64,000 nt of DNA from Oikopleura dioica (taxonomy: Eukaryota; Chordata; Appendicularia; Copelata; Oikopleuridae), in assembly GCA_907165135.1 (NCBI GenBank), contig OU015569.1:12834501-12898500 (forward strand), given 5' to 3'. Below are positions 1-16,643 of this stretch, one piece after another. Made by a program: the position numbers and the translations under genes. Under the pieces are notes generated by a model. The model searched no databases. It was not told where the DNA came from and saw only the letters and a list, made by a program, of their open reading frames with translations. Every line of letters begins with the position of its first letter. Position 1 is the first letter of the stretch.

Positions 1-1917
1 CAACTGCTGGAGATTAGAAACGTCGTGGGGATGAACTTGCGCGGTGAAAAAGTCGGAAACGTGGAGATCGTTGGAGACGACGTTTCGCTTGATGAAGTCA
101 GTCGATTCGTAAGTCTTGAGGAACTTCAACTCGCTGTAGTTCTCGAACTCCTTGAGTCGGTCGTACTGCGGCCCGGTGTTGCAATCGCGCGAGAGGAGCA
201 CTGCATCGATTCTGCCGCCACAGAGCCGATTCGCTTCGGCGTAGCTAGCTACTGGGACCAGTCGCGCCACGGACTCGATGTCAATCACCATTTCAGGTGG
301 CAGCAAAGCTGCATGTTCGCTGATAAGACATTTGTTAGGACATTCAAAAAGGCTTGATATTTACATTTGGTCGGCGTCGGACTCAGATGAGTGGCGGAAA
401 AACGGCGGCACTAGCAGTGTTCGGTTCAGCTTTGCTCGAGTTAAACAAGAATTAAAGTAGTAGACATCAAGAACTGGTTTTCAAGCTTTTCTACGACACT
501 TTTCAATTGGTCTCTATTATCTGGGTTCGGCAACCTGTGTAGAAAGCCGGAGTCAAGGTTCCAAAAAGCCGCGTATCGGAACCCTGACTCAGGTTTTATA
601 GACAGATTGCTGAGCCTGGGATTCTTTACAAAGTGGGCTAAAAGTGGCAGCACCAAAGAAAGAGAGCATTTTTCTAAGAGTTAACTCTTTTCCTTGATCG
701 CTAGAAAAATGGTCTCGATAAAGCCGCGGATTTGATTGTTCGGTCCCCAGATCAAAATCGGCACCAGAAAGCGGCTCCGGTCGAGATTATACTCTGGCTG
801 GACGTTTCGAAGAGTGTCGATGTTTTTCTTCGGGAAGCAGTGTTTTTGGGATGCTTCTTCTTTTGAGAGAACTTGCTGTTGAAGAATTGGGCTGGTATTT
901 GAGTGGAGCTTGAATTTTGGAGGCGAATCTTGGATTATTCTACTTGGCGACTGAGTTGTGAAAATCTCCATTGGAACATCGTCTCCGAGCTAATTCAAAT
1001 CTTTATCAATCACTTTTTAAGGGAGTAGACGTCGTTAATCACATTCCCCAGCTGTTCATTATTAGTATATTTAGAATACCCTTATTTACGGATTTGCGTT
1101 CGTGTAGCGTTTTTGACAAAAACTTTTTGTTGATAAAATAAGGGTCTCGGTTGCTAACAAAGACAGCTTGGAAATCAAATTTCTAACGATATCTACCCAT
1201 ACTTATTTCCAGACAATGAGCTTTACAATCTTCTTCCAACACTGATCCAAATTAAAGCAAAGCTACGGAATTAAAACCTGCTAAATCTTTGCATTTTCTT
1301 CGGTTTCCGAAAAAATGACGAACAAAAAAATCAACAAAAAAGAGTATTTTTGGCACCTGTTCATCTCCTAACCTGTTCATTTAGAGCCCGCTGATAAGAA
1401 AGCTAAATATTTAGAATTTTGGCGCTCAGTTTTTTTTTCAATTCAAGTTTTCTGATAGGCAGAAATCGAATTCAAATGAATTTGGAATTTACTGTTACAG
1501 TAACATACTACTCTATTTTTATTCTGGCGCTTTAGGCTCCTGTCTTGAAAACCTGTGTAGAAAACCTGAGTCAGGATCTGAGTCAGTATTGGAAAATTGA
1601 TTGAAGAGATATTTTTGCGAAGCAGCTTTGCGGCTTCGTGTTTTAAAAAGCCGCTAGCGAGATCTTCCAAACCCTGACTCAGGTTTTCTACACAGGTTCC
1701 CGAGCTAAGCTGGCGCTGTTTTTTTTACCTCGTCTTGGAGGCGATTGAGCTTGGAAAAGACGAGAAAGACGGCGTAACTCAATCCGGCCAGGAAAATAAA
1801 AACGTTCAATTGACGAGCATCGCTAAAGCTTGATGATTTTTTCAGCTTTTTTGAACCTTTTTTAGGCTTCGCCATAAAACAGGGCGGCTTCTTTGAGCTT
1901 CGTTCGGAGATTTTCAC
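1..1917 (-). CDS. O-fucosyltransferase-like type II membrane protein, partial
   Basis: Minus-strand gene read from 1917 off the left edge. Exons: 1917-1729, 989-686, 434-365 and 319-1. Exon 1 encodes a basic cytoplasmic tail and one hydrophobic anchor (LNVFIFLAGLSYAVFLVFSK), typical of a Golgi/ER type II glycosyltransferase. Exons 2-4 carry motifs resembling the GDP-fucose O-fucosyltransferase fold: WGPNNQIRGF, then LNRTLLVPPFFRH. Introns 2 and 3 can be read as GT-AG; intron 3 is 45 nt (320-364) with a TCCTAAC branch-like site. Introns 1 and 2 each hold a copy of the CTGGGCTCGG element. An alternative GA donor at 692 would join exon 2 to 3 slightly differently. Which fucosyltransferase subfamily, or a related PF10250-like enzyme, cannot be decided without the C-terminus. 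ATG 1917 is used; an in-frame ATG 41 bases downstream is also possible. Confidence 0.6.
521..620. mobile_element. CTGGGCTCGG-family MITE in O-fucosyltransferase intron 2
   Basis: About 100 bp. The left end CTGGGTTCGGCAACCTGTG and the degenerate inverted right end (GATTGCTGAGCCTGGG) match the family. No clear target duplication; probably an old copy. Confidence 0.75.
1532..1709. mobile_element. CTGGGCTCGG-family MITE with perfect 8-bp target duplication
   Basis: A 178-bp copy in intron 1 of the O-fucosyltransferase-like gene. Its arms contain ACCTGTGTAGAAAACCTGAG and the inverted CTCAGGTTTTCTACACAGGT. It is flanked by perfect 8-bp direct repeats CTGGCGCT (1524-1531 and 1710-1717), which sets the duplication length for the family. 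The right copy lies 10 bases inside the intron from the exon 1 donor. Confidence 0.85.
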
Positions 1918-3029
1918 GTTGGTTTTTTTTACGCAACGGAGACGCGCTCGATTATCTTTTTGTTTTCACAGCGAAAATGAACGTTGAAAATGAAACGAAC
2001 TTAGAATTACGAAGCTATCTTTCAATTTTTAACTAGTGAAGGGAAACCCTTAAAAAATTCCCCTTTTTTGATGGTTTAAGTTTGAACCTTCTTTGGACAA
2101 GATTAAATAAGAGTATCACTGATTCAAAAGGAGACTTCTCATAAAACTGCCGACTTTTAGCATGTGTAGACCCTTAAATAAATCATTGAATCTCCGATTC
2201 CTAAAAAGAGAAGGAGGGCAAACTGGGTGCGATTTTCTTCAAGTCATATGCATTTCTCTTGCTGGCTGCATGTTCGTTGGGAGTTTTCTCTTTGGAGAAA
2301 AGGGTGCTTCAGTGCCGCAGGGCAGCGCTGAGCTATTTCGCCTTTGCCGCCACCGAGAAACTGATTTCATCCTCGGACAACTTGCTACCGGTAGCTGTCA
2401 CCTGCAGTTAATACCCGACGCGTGGCTCAATCGGCACTTGTACTGGAGCTCGATTCTAGTGCCACCACGGCCGCCTTAGATTTTTTTATCGCTCTCTCTG
2501 TTTTTACTCAAAACAAGCCAAATTTTGCTCAAGAAACTGCTTTTTTTTGAAAAACTATTATAATATCTGATTTATTTGTGAGGTGTTTTTGTGAAAAATT
2601 AATTAAACAGAGTTTGAATTCCGGTGGAAATAACTTTACGCGCAGGGGTAGTAGGGGGTCAAAAGTCGGGCAGCCCCTAACCCTAACCCAGGGGCTACGC
2701 CCCCGAGACCCCCCCCCCTCGGTTTTGCCCCTGCTGCTGGTCACAACAGCGAATTACAGTAAGACAGCGAAAACCGGAGGATGCCTCTGAAATCTAGGAA
2801 GACTTTTCAACAGTATGTTAGTTTTTTTCTATTCAGCTTGCATTTATTAGAATATTGAGTCAAAATAAATTATAAAACTTATTATCAACAAAAAAAGGAA
2901 CAATGATACGATAATGAAGAGGAGGTTGTTTTTTTGACGAAATGAGGGCCGGCCATAGCTTTTTGTGAGTTTGTTTCAGAATGTAGGTTTAGAATGTCGA
3001 GTGTGCAAAAAGTCCGTTGTTGGCTGATT
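1918..3029. other. Intergenic stretch with a possible decayed coding remnant
   Basis: Lies between the O-fucosyltransferase start and the Rab27 stop. At 2204-2520 (+) two overlapping frames, one base apart, give protein-like hydrophobic sequence (for example KSYAFLLLAACSLGVF, later ALDFFIALSVFTQ), but stops and a missing start prevent a gene call. It could be a decayed gene or chance. Nothing else convincing was seen apart from the repeat listed next. Confidence 0.25.
2641..2745. repeat. GC-rich inverted repeat with telomere-like CCCTAA units
   Basis: The ends CAGGGGTAGTAGGGGG and CCCCCTCGGTTTTGCCCCTG are inverted relative to each other. The middle has CCCCTAACCCTAACCC and a GGGGCTACGCCCC hairpin. 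It resembles, but is not the same as, the repeats at 14874 and 37787. Confidence 0.6.
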
Positions 3030-5275
3030 TTAGCCGCAGAAACAGGAGGAGGACGAAGACTGCGAGTTCTGCGAGCCGTCCAGTTTGTACGCTTTTTCCT
3101 CTTCGTACTGTTTGTTCACTGTATTGTCCATCCTCTTCATCACCTATTTCAATCAGTTAAATAAGAAGTAAAATAAGGGGTCCGTCTGCGCTCGGCAACC
3201 TGTGTTGAAAACCAAAAATCTTCAATGAAAAAAACGGTTTTCAGTGACTCTCACTCAGGTTTTCGACACAGGGTGCCGAGCCCAGGGTCACGAAAAAATT
3301 AAGGAGCCCTCTCTGTGAGAAAGTAGGAACTGAGAGAGCGATCTATCACCGCCTCGTTAATAATTTGTAGCGACTTACCAAGTCGAGCAGATGCATTATG
3401 CTTTCTTCAACATTCTCTCCAGTTGCCGCCGACGTTTCAAAGTAAGGAAGACTAAAGCGCGAAAATAAGCAATCAACTTTTCCAAAAATATGAATAATTA
3501 CATTTACTCGCTCATATAAGCTGATAAAGAGACAGTACCCGTGTTCTTTGGCGAATTGGAGCGCTCTTTCGGACGAAACTTGTCTTTTCTCGTCCAAGTC
3601 CGCTTTGTTGCCGCAGAGGACGATGTCTGGAGTGGCGCAGTAGGCGTGCGACTCCAATTGCGCTAAACGATTTTAGAAGAGTCCAAATCTAGGATCGACA
3701 AGCTGTGTAGAAAGAGGCCAGAGTCAGGGCCTGAAAGATCTTTGGAGCGACTTTGCTAGAAGAACACAATTGAATCAATCGATCATTTTGAGAGATCTTT
3801 CATCCCTGACTCAAGTTTTCAACACAGATTGCCGAGCGCCCAGCCCTAATTCTAAAGCGCAGAAATCGTTAAGTTCTTACAGAGCCAGTTGCGCGTGTTT
3901 AAAAAGCTCTGCTCCGAGGCGAGATCGAAGACGAGCAAGAAGCCCATCGCATCTCTGTAAAAGGCCGTGGTCAAGCTTCTGAATCGCTCCTGTAATTCAT
4001 CAAATTGGCAATTCATTGGCGTCTACCGATCGCTTACCTGTCCGGCCGTGTCCCACAGCTGCAAGTGGACTTCGCTGGTTCATTTTTTCAAATTCAAATT
4101 AGCGATCAGAAATTAGAAATTACTTCGAGCAAGTCGAGAAGCGTGAAATGTTTCTGGCTGCTGCCCAAAAAGAGCAAATCTGCTCAACATGTGAAATCTA
4201 CTTTGGATTTCATTCTCGAATATAGTGGCCTTATGTGCTGCGATTTATTATTTAATTAGAAATGTAATCAAACATAGCTCCGTTTTGAATTATTCACGAT
4301 CAGCGATCCCCAACCAAAAGAAAAAACTACTAGGAAACGAGAAATCAAAAAAGGGAACCAGTTCCTTTTGATTTTTCGCCGTTTCTGGAAGTGTAGGTCA
4401 CTCGCTTCTCGCGAAAGTCGATCCCCACGGTCGCGATGAAACCAGCGTTGAATTCGCCGTCTTAAGAAAAATTCTAGCGATGGGTGACGCTTTCCGAAAA
4501 TCCCTGCCAATTAGCGCGACTTCTACTCGCGTAATTGGCGAAATTACAGACCGAGTTAAAAAGAGCGCTTTCTCTCGAGTTCCAGTCGGGAATTATTCAT
4601 TGCCGAAGAGCTACGGTAAATTGCGGTTCAATTCAATTACAATACTGTACTACGACTGTTCAACTATTTGAAATAGTCAAGGCTTTCAATTATGATTAAT
4701 CAAGTCAACTTAATTTAAAGCTCGAGCCGATTTGAGATTCCGAAAATAAAGCTGGTCTCGGCATCTTGTGAAGAAAACCTGAGTCAGGCTCCGAAATAAG
4801 CTTCCATGATGTCCGCGGGCCGCGGTACTAAAAAATATTGAAATGGTTATTTGGTTTAGTCGTTTTGCGGCTTAGTAAAAAAAAAACACTAAGCGGCTTT
4901 TATGAAACCCTTTTTTGGACCCTGATTCAGCTTTTCCACACAAATTGCCAAGAAATGAAGCTCTAGAAATTCGAGTTAAATAGTTTCAACACTCCTTTTT
5001 ATAGACAACAACACATAATAACAACTATTAACAACTATTAACTTAACACATAAGACAACTTAAAACGATTCCAGTAATCGTCAGTCTGGGTGCATTTAAT
5101 CTTCAGTTATCGGGGAAAATCGGGGGATAAAGCCGATCCTCGACAAGTAGAGCCGCGGTCGGCCTAAGCGCTTATCCAGTTTACCTGTAAAATTGAAGAG
5201 GAGAGAGGTCTTTCCTACTCCCGAGTCGCCCAGGGCCAACAGTTTGATTAGATAGTCGTAGTCTGGCGATGCCAT
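3030..5275 (-). CDS. rab27: Rab27 small GTPase
   Basis: Seven coding exons: 5275-5185, 4460-4359, 4069-4038, 3989-3881, 3662-3539, 3451-3379, 3143-3030; 214 aa, the normal Rab27 length. Visible motifs: P-loop GDSGVGKT (residues 16-23), the switch I region [11 protein letters not shown] typical of Rab27, WDTAGQE, GNKADL, ETSA, and a C-terminal CFCG for geranylgeranylation. Rab27 recruits effectors to secretory and lysosome-related vesicles; that role is family knowledge. Start 5275 is chosen because the family begins just before DYDYLIK; an in-frame ATG at 5407 would add 44 residues. All introns can be read GT-AG. The intron between exons 5 and 6 is 87 nt, in frame and stop-free. Three introns carry CTGGGCTCGG-family elements. 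Confidence 0.93.
3186..3285. mobile_element. CTGGGCTCGG-family MITE in last Rab27 intron
   Basis: Left end CTGCGCTCGGCAACCTGTGT, right end GGTGCCGAGCCCAG. Flanks GGGTCCGT and GGTCACGA are only loosely alike. Confidence 0.8.
3689..3843. mobile_element. CTGGGCTCGG-family MITE in Rab27 intron 4
   Basis: Left end CTAGGATCGACAAGCTGTG and right end ATTGCCGAGCGCCCAG. The inner arms (AGATCTTT, and CAGGGCCTGA against TCCCTGACTC) pair. Confidence 0.75.
4752..4955. mobile_element. CTGGGCTCGG-family MITE in first Rab27 intron
   Basis: Left end CTGGTCTCGGCATCTTGTG; right end CCACACAAATTGCCAAG, degenerate. About 200 bp. Confidence 0.7.
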
Positions 5276-5674
5276 AACTTTCCCTTCCGCCGTTTTCTCT
5301 CTTTCTCTCTCTTTGTTAAGTCCCGGAGAAGAAGTCGCCTTTTTCTGATGGATCTCTCGGACTTGAGTTTTTCTATATTCTCGGACTGGAGGCGATGGCG
5401 GCGGCAAAATCGATTTCGGCTTCGAAAAACCTTTTTTTCAGCGGCGCGTTCTCCACTCTCCATTTCTCGACTCCAGCCGCCCCCGTCGCGCTAATTTCAA
5501 CCGCCTATCTAAGATCCACCTTTTGATTCTCTTTCTTTTCAATTTGAAAATTTCAAACAACAAAAATACACATCTCTTTTCTTTAAAACTATCAAAATTC
5601 CATCTGTCACGACAACAAAACATTTATTTACGCTTCTATTGAGGAAACAAGAAAGAAAAATTGGTCAACTGAGT

Positions 5675-5844
5675 TTATTCTCCTATAAGTTTATTTTCGG
5701 ACTTTTGCAGGTAATTTCCGGTCACTGAACAAAGGTTTTTCAAAAAGTCTTCAACATGAAAGTTGTTCAGCTTGAGCTGCTCTATCATCTTATCATGAAA
5801 GATTTCGTGAGCAACTGCGATTTCGAGTTGGCCATTTTTTGCGG
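5675..5844 (-). CDS. Last exon of an unrecognised gene
   Basis: An open minus-strand exon ending at TAA 5675-5677, with a helical, charged sequence (LEIAVAHEIFHDKMIEQLK, then FLKNLCSVTGNYLQKS). I do not recognise the family. The exon begins exactly where a CTGGGCTCGG-family element ends: the element's terminal CCCAG is the only acceptor that fits. Upstream exons are not certain; a minus-strand ORF at 6453-6262 ending in a GTAAAG donor is a weak candidate. It lies 400 bp upstream of the Rab27 start on the same strand. Confidence 0.45.
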
Positions 5845-6183
5845 CTGGGCCCTACCTATAACCTGAGTCAGGGTTTAAAAGTACCGTAGCGGCTTCGCCA
5901 AAATGACTTTTAAGAACCCCTCCCACGGTTCAGTTTTTCGAGAATTTTGAAGCCGTCTAGCGGCTTAACTAGATGCGATAGATTATTTCCTAAAAAAAAA
6001 TCTGAAAAGGGCCCTGCGGAAAGAATCTGTTCGTGGAAAATGAAAGTGGAATGATGTCGGACATGGATTCTACAGGAATTTGAAAATCTGCAAAATCCAA
6101 ACCGTGGGAGGGGTCCTTAAATCTATTTTATCATCGCTGTCATAAATTCTGACTCAGGTTTTCTACACTGGTTGCTGAGTGTC
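5845..6183. mobile_element. Large CTGGGCTCGG-family element, possibly nested
   Basis: About 340 bp. The outer arms CTGGGCCCTACCTATAACC and GGTTTTCTACACTGG enclose a second inverted pair (CCCCTCCCACGGTT near 5926, AACCGTGGGAGGGG near 6097), so one element may sit inside another. Its CCCAG end, read on the minus strand, abuts the exon at 5844. Confidence 0.65.
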
Positions 6184-6564
6184 CGATAACTAGATTGAAT
6201 TTCAGAGTTTTTAATTATTAAAAATTTTTTTATTAACGTTTTTATTAATTAACAGAACTAACTATTTTCCACAAAAATCACCGACGTAATAAATCTTTAC
6301 CAAGGAATACTTCCTCCGCGCTATTTGATAAGCGAGAACTGAATATTCAAAAGATAAGACTGAAACCAAACGTGAGCGACAAAACGAAGCAGAAGAAACA
6401 AAAAAAGGACTATTTGAAATTATTTTTGCCCGGGCGGTTGCGAGAACAAGCAATTAACAAGATTCTAGTGACAGAAAACATAAACCAAGAAGTCTGCGCC
6501 CCTAGTGGCTGATAACACAAAGTAGAGAGTTGACTTGAGAAGGAAAATAAAAGGAGAGAACAAA
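6184..6564. other. Intergenic, AT-rich, between divergent genes
   Basis: A divergent spacer between the minus-strand partial gene and the sulfatase. No convincing coding exon or regulatory motif was seen. Confidence 0.4.
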
Positions 6565-8827
6565 ATGAAGAACTTGTTACTGAGTTGTCAGTTTTTCGCT
6601 CCCGGCTTGGCGAATTACAAGAGACCTCACGTGGTCTTTATTCTTGCGGATGATCTCGGATGGGACGATGTCGGATGGGCAAACGAAAAAGTCAACACGC
6701 CAGTGCTGGACAAGCTCCGCGAGAATTCGATTGAGCTCGACCAGTACTACGTCCAGCAAGTCTGCACGCCGTCTAGAGCCGCTCTTATGACAGGAAAGTC
6801 TTGTTCGAAATGGGCGGTTAATCCGGGGATCCTAGATAGGAATCAGTGGATACAGAAGCAGAACCCTGTGCTAGGCTCGGCGACCTCTGTGGAAAACCTG
6901 AGTCAGGGTCTAATAGATCTCCAATGAAAAGCCGCGTAGCGGCCTTCCGTACGAGATTTTCTGACTCCGGTTTTAAACCAATTCGGTAGAGGGAGAAACT
7001 TTCTGGAAAATTTTTCAAGATAAAAATATACTTCTAGGGCGCTATCCGATCCGTTACGGCCTCCAACGCGGCGTGATCAGACCCGACGAGCCCGAAGGAG
7101 TCCCCTTCGCGAAGTGCTGCTCCCGCGCGGCTTCAAAGAGTGCGGCTACACCACTCAAATGTTCGGCAAGTGGCATTTGGGCTATTACACGAAGGCGCAT
7201 TTGCCGCAAAACCGCGGCTTCGACAGATTCTTTGGCTTCTATCTTGGATCACAAGACTTTTACTTTCACCGCACTGGATTCAAAACTGACAAGAGTTTCT
7301 GGAGAGAAGCAGCAACTCAAGAAGAATTAGAGAAAGTTAATCATGAAAGACTGGGCCCGGCAAGCTATTTAGAAAACTTTAGTCAGGGGTATGAAAAGTA
7401 TTTAATGAAAAGCCGCGCAGCGACATTTTTAAAGACGAAACCGCTTTGCGAATTTACCATATCAGTCTTTTTTTAGTTCTGTCGAAATGCGGCTTTTCAG
7501 ACTCTGACTCAGGTTTTCGATACAGGTTGCCGAGCCCAGATGAAAGAACGGCACTGCCAGCTGGATACGACTTCCGAGAAGCCTATTCAAACGGCGAAGA
7601 AATCATCAGACACGACGCGTGGGGACATTACAGCACGAATGTCCTGATAAACGATGCTATCGAGCAACTCAAAAGACACGAAGGAGTGGAGATCCCCTTC
7701 TTTCATTTCCTATCGATGCAGGACCCCCATGTTCCGAAGCAGCGGCCGATTAGACTCGAGAAAGCGGTGGAGCGGTTCAATCTCGCTGAAAAGAGAAAAA
7801 CGTTCGTCACAAAGGTAAAATCAATGGATCTCGAGATCGGACGCTACATCGACGCGCTGAAAGAAACCAACCACTACAACAATACGATCATCATTTTCTC
7901 CTCCGACAACGGCGGTTCGAGGTCCAAAGGAGCTTGCAACTGGCCACTCAGGGGCGGCAAGGGAAGCATCTTCGATGGCGCTTTCAGATCGAGGTAGAGT
8001 TCTGCTAAAGCCAATTTGAATAACTATGAATTGTTGCTGTGAAAACAAAAATTAAACCCTTCAGAGGGCTGCTTCACATTCCCGGACTGGAATACAAAAA
8101 TATCCGCACATGTTCCACGCTGTCGACTGGATGCCCACTTTGATGGAATTGCTCAACTGTAAGTTGCCCAGGGCTCATTTGCCTCTGGACGGAGTTTCAC
8201 ATCTCAAAACGCTACTCGGAATGAATGAAAAAGCTCCTCGAGAAGAAATGCTACTCGACATTGATCCAGGACCGGTTGACTCTTCCTTTCGAAACTTACC
8301 TTTATTCGATAAAAAAGCCTGGAAAGAACCTTTGTAAAGTAATCGAAGAAGGAACGACTGATGCCCGCGATTTTTCGTTCACGAAAAATGAAGGCTTCGA
8401 CTTCAGGATGCGCGCAGCTCTTCGCTTCAAAGACTGGAAGATCATCACTGGGCCGCCGTGCTCGGGACCGCGCTGTGGCGTTCAAACGGACACGAGAAAT
8501 TACTTGGGACTCGAGGAGTTCGTTTCCAATGAACGAGGCGTTCGACTTTACAATATCACTGCGGATCCGAGAGAAGCGTTTGACCTCTCCGACAAACATC
8601 CCTGGATCACCAAGCAGCTTTTAATGAGACTTTGCAAGTATCACGTGAGTCAAAAAAAGCATAAAGCAGGTCCTGAAATTCTATTTCAGAAGGAGCAATC
8701 TCAATTCGTGGATCGAGAAGGCAGTCTGGAAGCACACCCAGAGACCTCGGCGCACGTTTGGAAACCTTGGCGAGAGACGGAAATCAACGACGAGGCTCAC
8801 CAAGATTACATGAAGAGAATAAACTAA
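6565..8827 (+). CDS. Arylsulfatase B/I/J-like sulfatase, frame-disrupted in this sequence
   Basis: Sulfatase hydrolysing sulfate esters, closest in motif to the arylsulfatase B/I/J group. Exons: 6565-6793, 7038-7354, 7540-7993, 8065-8644, 8690-8827. Seen: metal-binding DD (residues 29-30), the formylglycine signature CTPSR with catalytic Cys67, GKWHLGYY, and SSDNGG. The N-terminus is only weakly signal-peptide-like. Intron 1 has a GA donor (ACAG/GAAAGT); no GT donor keeps frame. Intron 2 is itself a transposable element with an 8-bp target duplication. The last intron is 45 nt, in frame and stop-free. Three single-base frame corrections are needed: near 7108, in A5 near 8098 (both read one base short), and in A6 near 8312 (one base extra). 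Either the gene is decaying or these are sequencing errors. The start is the first ATG before the conserved core. Confidence 0.85.
6871..6990. mobile_element. CTGGGCTCGG-family MITE in sulfatase intron 1
   Basis: Left end CTAGGCTCGGCGACCTCTG is well kept and the right end degenerate. It is internal to the intron, so it did not create it. Confidence 0.7.
7351..7539. mobile_element. MITE forming sulfatase intron 2
   Basis: 189 bp, left end CTGGGCCCGGCAAGC and right end GTTGCCGAGCCCAG, flanked by perfect 8-bp repeats ATGAAAGA (7343-7350 and 7540-7547). Both flanks are coding: deleting the element plus one repeat restores an unbroken exon. Reading CTGG/GC as donor and CCCAG as acceptor leaves 12 extra nt in frame. 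Confidence 0.9.
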
Positions 8828-9750
8828 AACTATTGATTTTAAAACTCAAATGTAAAACTGTAAAGTTCTATGAATAAACAAGAGGGACGATTTTCTGAAA
8901 GGAGTTGTACTCGGCAACCTGTATAGAACCCTGTGTCAGGGTCTGAAAGCTTTCGTATTTTCGATAGGAGTTCGGAAAATTGAATTGGTTGCTGATTTGA
9001 CGTGGTTTGCTTAATTAATATTTGCTGCTCAAATTTCGGATCAATCAAACAGCTTCTTTTGACAGTAATCTCGAATTTTACAACACTAGCTGATGACTGT
9101 AGCCTCGGCGGAAATCGGCAAAGACTGCAGCCCCTCTCGAACATTCGAATTCCAAGAGTGTTTGTCTTCTCCCAATAAGTAAATCATTAACCTCGGAGAA
9201 CACTTGCGAAAATCTCGACACTTTCCGTATTTCCGAGAAAATGGACGACTATTGGCAGGGTCAAAAATTTGATTTTATCGTGTTTTTATAGAGATTTGAA
9301 TTATTCCCTCCTGAAAAATTAGTCTGGCTTAGAGAAATTAAGATTTTCTTCGAAAATAAGATCCGATACTGTTGATTTTTGGTTTGCTTGTTACAACCAT
9401 ACAAAACAGTCAAATTCGAAATTCAATCGGCAAGTTTGAAGACAAATCTCGGGTTCTTGTAAATATTTTATTTTATTATTTTTGAGTTCGTGATTTATTT
9501 GCAGAAGCAAAGTGGCTTAACGTTTTCGGAAGAGAATTTCCATCATCAGAGCCTCGCTTTTTCGTGTGAAACTGCAGAAGCCACTTTGCTTCTGCAAATA
9601 AATCACGAACTCATTCATCTTCAACGATGTCAACATTTATCAATTTGTTTTTTTTATTTATTAATATTTTTTCTACAAATATTGACCGAATACAATATCT
9701 GATTATTACTATATGTCATTTTTTGTTTGTACTAAAAGAAAGCTTTTGAC
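8828..9750. other. Sulfatase 3' flank and ABCC1 upstream region
   Basis: Holds a partial CTGGGCTCGG-family copy starting near 8907 (CTCGGCAACCTGTATAG) and the hairpin at 9484. The ABCC1 start exon should lie here or further upstream, but no short ATG exon with a fitting donor could be singled out. Confidence 0.4.
9484..9612. repeat. Foldback element with 34-bp perfect arms
   Basis: Arms 9484-9517 and 9579-9612 are perfect inverted copies, beginning GAGTTCGTGATTTATTTGCA, around a ~60-bp loop. Either a small MITE or a hairpin; no terminal match to the other families here. Confidence 0.85.
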
Positions 9751-16422
<6,672 letters not shown>

Positions 16423-16643
16423 TCAATTTTGCGACCCTCAAATTAGAATATTCCTATTTCTATGTACATTTATTGAAACACTGCGACAGAAACAAATATA
16501 TTTTAATAGTTATGATCGAAAATACAGTCTCACGGTTATAATTAGAATTATAAAATTATTAATGCCTTTTTAATACAAAATACACTTTTTATTACAAAAT
16601 TGTAATTTAAAATTGTATTTTTTTAATATCAGTAAAAAGGCGC
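16423..16643. other. Short AT-rich convergent spacer
   Basis: Lies between the 3' ends of ABCC1 (+) and the F5/8C gene (-); no other feature seen. Confidence 0.5.

Noticed and set aside
2670-2692. CCCTAACCCTAACCC as a telomere
   Set aside because: Only two to three units within a dispersed GC-rich repeat and flanked by genes; not a telomere tract.
5248-5463. Extended or alternative N-terminus for Rab27
   Set aside because: Rab27 proteins begin just before DYDYLIK. The upstream Lys/Arg-rich stretch looks like 5' UTR.
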